Assembly (NCBI GenBank): GCA_023402015.1
Contig: JAEXCU010000013.1
Location: forward strand, 62,001-126,000
Reading direction: 5' to 3'
Length of the DNA stretch: 64,000 nt
Source of the DNA: Pseudomonadota bacterium
Lineage (GTDB): Bacteria > Pseudomonadota > Alphaproteobacteria > Rs-D84
How positions within the stretch are numbered: the first letter of the stretch is position 1; each line of letters starts with the position of its first letter. The position numbers were made by a program, and so were the translations under genes. The notes beneath the pieces were generated by a model, which saw nothing but the letters and a program-made list of their open reading frames with translations, was not told where the DNA came from and made no database searches. Of the stretch, positions 59,478-64,000 are shown piece by piece.

Positions 59478-60707
59478 ATGATAACAATGCCTATATTTCT
59501 AAGAGATTTAATAGAATCAAATGCTTATACAAATACTCTGCATCCAAACCATCAAATTATAAATGAAAAAGTGATAAATTATATGCGAATTTTATATCCA
59601 GGTTATATGACACCCGATGCAACGGGAAGGTTTGTTCCCACAGAATATGATATGACCCTTGAACAGTTTAACGAAGCCCAAAAACAAATTGAAGCCGATT
59701 TTGAAGATGAAAAACAAGATGCTTATGATGAGCTATTAGAAGAATATGGACAAGAATATTTTGAAAATTTGGGTATTGATTTAAATATGGACGATTTTGT
59801 GGAACCAGGTGAATCAATACCGGTAAAAGTTTTATATGGCGATGATACCATTGCACTTCAGTATTTGGAAACGTATGATCTTGATATTCCGGATTTTAAG
59901 AAAATTGATAAAATCTGGATCTGGTATAGTGAAGAATCAGACACAACTTGCGAGAAATGCGAAAGTTGTGATGGTAAAATATTTTACAGCAAAGATGATA
60001 TTCCACAATGTCCCATTCATCCAAATTGTAAATGCTGGGTGGAAGAAATAGAAATTGATGAATGTGGTAATATTATAAATCGTATGTGTATTGCCGGAAA
60101 GAATCCGACAGATGAATCTGATGATGATATACAAAGTGATCAAATAAATGAGCAGGAAATGATACTCAATGAAAATTTAACACCTGAACAAATCCGTGAA
60201 AACTCTATACACCTAACAATGGCCGAAGAAGGTGGATATATAGATAACCCAAATCTTATAGATCAGCCAACAAATGCCGGTATAACACAACCTGCTTTGA
60301 ATAACTTTAATCAAAGATACCCAGACGCAGGATTCCCGGTAAACATCAAAGATTTAACCGGTGCCCAAGCGGAAAAAATTTATACAGAAATCTATTATAA
60401 TGATAGAAATATTGGGGATATAAATGATACGCGTATTGCGCATGCAATATTTGACATGGGCGTTATGAGTAATTTTTCAAATGTTGGTAAAATGGTTCAA
60501 ACCACAATTAACAGTACTCAGGGTACAAATTTACCTGTGAACGGAAAAGTCGGAACCCGGACAATAGAAGCGCTTAACAATATACCAACAAACAAAGTGG
60601 ACAAGTTTATCGAAGTTTTAAAACAAAATCGTCTTGAATATTTACGTTCTTTGGATGGTTGGGATAAATACGGACGTGGTTGGACAGCCCGGACAAACAG
60701 GTACTGA
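59478..60707 (+). CDS. Fusion of a phage head-morphogenesis-like domain and a GH108-type muramidase
   Basis: 409 residues. N-terminal half: acidic, helical, then CEKCESCDGKIF...PIHPNCKCW, the CxxC...HPNCxCW motif of Mu gpF/SPP1 gp7-like minor head proteins. C-terminal half (about 235-409): MAEEGGYIDNPNLIDQPTNAGITQPAL with the catalytic Glu, and VNGKVGTRTIEALNNI typical of GH108 N-acetylmuramidases with a terminal peptidoglycan-binding-type region. No signal peptide. Codon use is AT-rich and unlike its neighbours (frequent CTT, TCT, ATA), so recent transfer is likely. A phage-derived peptidoglycan toxin or particle enzyme is inferred. Confidence 0.75.
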   Translation: MITMPIFLRDLIESNAYTNTLHPNHQIINEKVINYMRILYPGYMTPDATGRFVPTEYDMTLEQFNEAQKQIEADFEDEKQDAYDELLEEYGQEYFENLGIDLNMDDFVEPGESIPVKVLYGDDTIALQYLETYDLDIPDFKKIDKIWIWYSEESDTTCEKCESCDGKIFYSKDDIPQCPIHPNCKCWVEEIEIDECGNIINRMCIAGKNPTDESDDDIQSDQINEQEMILNENLTPEQIRENSIHLTMAEEGGYIDNPNLIDQPTNAGITQPALNNFNQRYPDAGFPVNIKDLTGAQAEKIYTEIYYNDRNIGDINDTRIAHAIFDMGVMSNFSNVGKMVQTTINSTQGTNLPVNGKVGTRTIEALNNIPTNKVDKFIEVLKQNRLEYLRSLDGWDKYGRGWTARTNRY

Positions 60708-60708
60708 A

Positions 60709-61131
60709 CTAAAATTTTGTGTTTATTGCACTTATTAAATGTGATATATAATTATTAATAAAATCCAAAGTGGGTGTATATGCCATAAGGGCAGATAAGT
60801 TGCCGCAATCATTATAACAAACATCTGGATTATACATATCGTCTGATGTCTGTTTGTATGCAGTTATCAGGCCACGAAGATTATTTTTCATTGATTCAGA
60901 TTGTTTAGAATAATATTTGTCTATTATTTTATGTGCAACAGATTCATAGCAAACAACCTGACTGTCTGCTGCAAGGATCATTCCAGAGCCACTAGAATTT
61001 TTATTAACATTTTGTTTGAAGTTTTGATCACATTTTTCTAGATCATGTTTATAAAATGATTCTGAAATAGACGTCTGCGCAGAAATAGTAATTGGAAATA
61101 TGAAGAAAAATGCTAAAAATAATCGCTTCAT
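60709..61131 (-). CDS. Small secreted protein, possible periplasmic inhibitor of the adjacent muramidase
   Basis: 140 residues from the ATG at 61131; signal peptide (LFLAFFFIFPITISAQ). Helical mature region with about four cysteines, VVCYESVAHKIIDKYYSKQ and NPDVCYNDCGNLSALM, faintly like LprI-type lysozyme inhibitors. It is convergent with the muramidase gene with 1 bp between stops, and shares its AT-rich composition. An immunity or inhibitor role is inferred from this pairing. Confidence 0.6.
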   Translation of the reverse strand: MKRLFLAFFFIFPITISAQTSISESFYKHDLEKCDQNFKQNVNKNSSGSGMILAADSQVVCYESVAHKIIDKYYSKQSESMKNNLRGLITAYKQTSDDMYNPDVCYNDCGNLSALMAYTPTLDFINNYISHLISAINTKF

Positions 61132-61182
61132 GTCAAATATCATAAATAATTTGTTGTTAAAAAGGAAGTGCTTTTATTAAGA

Positions 61183-61202
61183 ATGGGGCGGATGACCGGA
61201 TT
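61183..61202 (-). repeat. Duplicate of the tRNA-His 3' end
   Basis: 20 bp (ATGGGGCGGATGACCGGATT) identical to 61341-61360 at the 3' end of tRNA-His. The 158-bp interval has AGGCTCAAACTGCG...ACTTGTTTTCGCCAACT at 61227-61260, matching the tRNA-Asp interval. Confidence 0.82.
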
Positions 61203-61307
61203 GTTCGCATCCGCTCACCACACGTAAGGCTCAAACTGCGTAAACTTGTTTTCGCCAACTATCGTGTCGTACCGGCGGTTCTTATCACGGTATCGCAACC
61301 GATTAAT

Positions 61308-61336
61308 AAAAAAACGCCCCGCTGGGCGCATTTTTT
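61308..61336 (-). terminator. Terminator of the tRNA-Ala/tRNA-His unit
   Basis: CGCCC/GGGCG hairpin with A-run and T-run on either side, 5 bp past tRNA-His. Confidence 0.7.
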
Positions 61337-61341
61337 ATTAA

Positions 61342-61419
61342 TGGGGCGGATGACCGGATTCGAACCGGCGACATTTGGTACCACAAACCAACGCTCTAAC
61401 CAACTGAGCTACATCCGCC
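61342..61419 (-). tRNA. tRNA-His (anticodon GTG)
   Basis: 78 nt including encoded CCA and the extra G at -1, paired with C73 (8-bp acceptor GGCGGATG/CATCCGCC). Anticodon loop TTGTGGT, T-loop TTCGAAT. Confidence 0.94.
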
Positions 61420-61423
61420 ATAC

Positions 61424-61499
61424 TGGTGGAGCTGATCGGACTCGAACCGACGACCCCTTGCATGCCATGCAAGTGCTCTACCAACTGAGCTACAACCCC
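61424..61499 (-). tRNA. tRNA-Ala (anticodon GGC)
   Basis: 76 nt including encoded CCA. Anticodon stem CTTGC/GCAAG with loop ATGGCAT, T-loop TTCGAGT, acceptor GGGGTTG/CAGCTCC with one G-T pair. It lies 4 bp upstream of tRNA-His, so the two form one transcript. Confidence 0.92.
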
Positions 61500-61577
61500 A
61501 TTGCCGCCATATTCTATATTTCTTCTTGCAAAAAGTCAAATAGATTTGCTAACCTTTTTTATATAAGGAGATAAATT

Positions 61578-62138
61578 ATGGATTATCAAGTGCTGAAAGC
61601 CGAGGTTGAACAGAAAACTTTGCAAACGATTGACGTGTTAAAGGGCGAATTTGCCGGACTGCGCACCGGGCGTGCGTCTGTACATTTGTTGGATGGTGTA
61701 CGTGTGCCGGTATATGGTTCTGACATGCCAATTGCCCAGGTTGCGACCGTTGCAACACCGGACAATCAAACACTGACCGTAACGGTTTGGGATATTAACA
61801 ATGCGGGCGCCGTAGAAAAGGCCATTCGTGATTCCGGCCTGGGGCTGAACCCAATGACGGCGGGTGGCGTAATTCGTTTGAACATGCCGCCATTGACCGA
61901 AGAACGTCGTCGTGAACTGACCAAGGTTGCGGGTAAATACGCCGAAGAGGCAAAAATATCTATGCGTAATATTCGTCAGGATGCAATGGGCAAAATTAAA
62001 CGTGCCGTTGCAGACAAGGAAATTTCCGAAGACGACCAGCGCAGATACGAAGATGATTTGCAAAAGGTTTTTGATGCCCGCGCCCAAGATGTGGATGCAT
62101 TGGCCAAACAAAAAGAATCTGACATCATGTCCGTGTAA
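61578..62138 (+). CDS. frr: Ribosome recycling factor
   Basis: 186 residues, standard length. LRTGRASVHLLDGVRVPVYG, PDNQTLTVTVWD and LTEERRRELTKVAGKYAEEAKISMRNIRQDA are the conserved blocks. It splits post-termination ribosomes with EF-G. AAGGAGA ribosome-binding site. In alphaproteobacteria frr is usually next to uppS and cdsA, as here, but ispA is inserted in the opposite direction. Confidence 0.95.
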   Translation: MDYQVLKAEVEQKTLQTIDVLKGEFAGLRTGRASVHLLDGVRVPVYGSDMPIAQVATVATPDNQTLTVTVWDINNAGAVEKAIRDSGLGLNPMTAGGVIRLNMPPLTEERRRELTKVAGKYAEEAKISMRNIRQDAMGKIKRAVADKEISEDDQRRYEDDLQKVFDARAQDVDALAKQKESDIMSV

Positions 62139-62152
62139 AATATACACAAAAT

Positions 62153-62178
62153 AAAAAACCGCCGTTTGGCGGTTTTTT
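62153..62178. terminator. Bidirectional terminator
   Basis: Arms AAAAAACCGCC/GGCGGTTTTTT, loop GTTT, between frr and convergent ispA. Confidence 0.88.
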
Positions 62179-63058
62179 ATTTATCGCGAACCAATATAAA
62201 ATCAATCAATTCACGCAACATATCTGCACGCGGGCCAAAAATACTCAGTGCATCACGGGCAGTGTCTGCAACCGTTTGTGCCATTTCGCGCGCCCCGTCC
62301 AGCCCCAGTAATGAAACAAACGTTGCCTTGTTCGCGGTGGCATCTTTGCGCAATGTTTTTCCGACCAATTTCTGGTCCCCGACAGCATCCAAAATGTCAT
62401 CGGTAATCTGAAAGCATAAACCCATTGCGTCGGTGTATTTTTTCAGTGCCGCGCGTTGGACATCGTCTGCGCCGCCCAATATTGCACCAAATGCGGTGCA
62501 TGCGTTAAACAGGCATCCGGTTTTTAAATCCTGAATCTGTTCAATTTCCGATTTAGTTTGATTTGTTTGGGTTTCCGCTTCGCAGTCCATCCATTCGCCC
62601 AAAATCATGCCCTGGGTCATTTCGCCCAATGTTTTTACCAATTCCAGACGCGTTGCCGCATCAGGCGAAATCCGCGCATCGTTTGCCAATATGATATACG
62701 GTCTGTTTAACAAATAATCCCCGGCCAAGACGGCGTTGCGCTGGCCATATTTTGCCCAAACTGACGGGCGGCCGCGGCGTAATTCATCATTATCAATGCA
62801 TGGCAGGTCGTCGTGTATCAGCGAAAAATTATGTACCATTTCCACGCATGCGCCGGCGCGTATGGCCGCGTCATACGGTACATCAAAAATTCGTGCAACC
62901 TGAACACATAAAAAACTGCGCAGGCGTTTACCCGCGTCCAGTGCGGCATATCGGGAAACGTTGGCCGGCGATGCACCGTATTCATCACCAGGTATCATTT
63001 CCCCCAAAATTTTATCAACATTCGTCGCAATTGACGCCAGTTCTGTTTTCAGCGACAT
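62177..63058 (-). CDS. ispA: Short-chain polyprenyl diphosphate synthase (farnesyl diphosphate synthase)
   Basis: 293 residues. First aspartate-rich motif DDLPCIDND, second motif DDILD in FQITDDILD, and GKRLRSFL near the N-terminus. The two residues before the first motif and its spacing fit bacterial FPP synthase. It makes farnesyl diphosphate, substrate of the adjacent UppS. Confidence 0.9.
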   Translation of the reverse strand: MSLKTELASIATNVDKILGEMIPGDEYGASPANVSRYAALDAGKRLRSFLCVQVARIFDVPYDAAIRAGACVEMVHNFSLIHDDLPCIDNDELRRGRPSVWAKYGQRNAVLAGDYLLNRPYIILANDARISPDAATRLELVKTLGEMTQGMILGEWMDCEAETQTNQTKSEIEQIQDLKTGCLFNACTAFGAILGGADDVQRAALKKYTDAMGLCFQITDDILDAVGDQKLVGKTLRKDATANKATFVSLLGLDGAREMAQTVADTARDALSIFGPRADMLRELIDFILVRDK

Positions 63059-63201
63059 ATTTCCCCCTTTTTATAAAACTGTAATTTAATATATGTGCCA
63101 ACGCCAGATAATTTTGATGAAATGGGTGCGCTAAAAATGCTTGTTTTTCGTTTTCTAAAACGCTAGGATTTCACATTGTAAGTACTAGGCAAGGAAATTC
63201 T

Positions 63202-63900
63202 ATGTTTTTTAACAAGGCAAAACAAACACAAATCCCAAAACATGTTGCGTTTATTTGCGACGGAAATCGCCGTTGGGCGCGTCGGCGCGGAATGCCCGCG
63301 TCATACGGACATGAAAAAGGTGCAAATATCGTTGACACGGCGGCGGAATATTTCATCAGTCGTGGTGTTACAACGGTCAGTTTTTTTATATTTTCCATTG
63401 AAAATTGGGGACGGGATAAAAAAGAAGTAAAATTCCTGATGGACTTTATGTTGCGCGAAATGCCAAAGCATGTGCATCGCGCCGCGGAAAAAAACATTCG
63501 TGTAAAGTTTGTCGGACGTCGTGATTATCTGTCGCCGGCGGTGGTTAAAATGTGCGAAAAATTGGAACAAGATACGGCGGAAAATACCACCGGAACAATT
63601 GTTTTTGCACTGGATTTCGGCGGCCAAGACGAAATCGTTCGCGCCGCAAATGCCGCCATTGCCCAGGGCGAACCGGTGGACGCGGAAACGTTTGAAAGCC
63701 TGATGGATACAGGTGAATTGTTGCCGATTGATTTATTGGTCCGCACCAGTGGCGAACAACGTATTTCAAATTTCATGCTGTGGAAAATGGCATATGCGGA
63801 ACTGATGTTTTATCCGAAACATTGGCCGGCATTGCGCAATCGTGATTTTGCAAAAATGTTGGCTGAATACAACACCAGACAACGTAGATACGGTAAATAA
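63202..63900 (+). CDS. uppS: Undecaprenyl diphosphate synthase
   Basis: 232 residues. HVAFICDGNRRWARRRG (catalytic Asp), GHEKGA, FFIFSIENWGRDKKEV and LLVRTSGEQRISNFMLWKMAYAELMF are cis-prenyltransferase hallmarks. It makes the C55 carrier for cell-wall synthesis. AAGGAA ribosome-binding site, 10 bp before the cdsA start. Confidence 0.95.
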   Translation: MFFNKAKQTQIPKHVAFICDGNRRWARRRGMPASYGHEKGANIVDTAAEYFISRGVTTVSFFIFSIENWGRDKKEVKFLMDFMLREMPKHVHRAAEKNIRVKFVGRRDYLSPAVVKMCEKLEQDTAENTTGTIVFALDFGGQDEIVRAANAAIAQGEPVDAETFESLMDTGELLPIDLLVRTSGEQRISNFMLWKMAYAELMFYPKHWPALRNRDFAKMLAEYNTRQRRYGK

Positions 63901-63910
63901 GGATTATGCA

Positions 63911-64000
63911 ATGAACAATACAAAACAAAGAATCATTGTTGGCGGGATTATGGCATTAATTGCGGCGGCGGCGGCAATCGGGGAATACTTTGGTTTTCCG
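63911..64000 (+). CDS. cdsA: Probable phosphatidate cytidylyltransferase, 5' end only
   Basis: The first 30 codons (MNNTKQRIIVGGIMALIAAAAAIG) begin with a basic head and a membrane helix, and the gene follows uppS by 10 bp, as cdsA does in most bacteria. The gene runs off the right edge, so identification rests on position. Confidence 0.55.
   Translation, partial: MNNTKQRIIVGGIMALIAAAAAIGEYFGFP

Overview
The window looks like chromosome from an alphaproteobacterium, probably a reduced, host-associated and anaerobic (gut-type) lineage. Pointers are the lptE-holA pair, alphaproteobacterial-type ParC, RNase E/G, ZapA, DnaB and S24-type regulators, a class III (anaerobic) ribonucleotide reductase, moderate GC, short intergenic gaps and many dispersed palindromes. 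The assignment rests on protein families I recognise, not on a tree.

Layout. 1-37 kb is mostly housekeeping: nrdD with two NrdR boxes, an acyl-CoA ligase, lptE-holA-map-radC, two small coiled-coil/ZapA genes, parC, rpmG, an MFS permease, oleate hydratase, gap, miaA, priA, a lone VirB11-type ATPase, lpxI, two outer-membrane barrels and an RlmD-like methyltransferase. Between them lie secreted or lipid-anchored proteins of unknown role, including two cysteine-rich ones. 37-38.5 kb holds small regulators and birA. 38.5-51.5 kb is a compact T7-like (podovirus) morphogenesis cluster: cell-wall hydrolase, membrane protein, scaffold, histone-H1-like protein, capsid, tail tube A and B, internal protein, tail-fibre stub, terminase and portal. 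No integrase, polymerase or lysogeny cassette of ordinary type is seen. Its terminase is split by a 3.4-kb block carrying dnaB, a double-HTH regulator and an unknown gene. 52-64 kb returns to the chromosome (rne, an LPG-synthase-like membrane protein, rph, an M48 protease, recG, frr, ispA, uppS, start of cdsA), interrupted by an AT-rich foreign pair: a phage-head/muramidase fusion and a convergent small secreted protein.

Three things stand out. (1) Five loci carry the same architecture: a sigma70 promoter with an exact 17-bp spacer, two hairpins, three mutually exclusive pairing segments A/B/C and a terminator whose 5' strand overlaps C, ahead of a small gene (three of them HTH genes). The paired segments differ between copies but stay complementary, so this looks like a structured leader/attenuator RNA family. 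(2) The terminase gene is interrupted exactly in frame, with a 4-5 bp direct repeat at both ends of the dnaB block. (3) tRNA-Glu, tRNA-Asp and tRNA-His each have a second copy of their 3' end 158-255 bp downstream, separated by partly similar sequence, like tiny elements inserted at tRNA 3' ends. In addition, the phage cluster and the muramidase gene share a promoter followed at once by two tandem terminators, which suggests control by antitermination.
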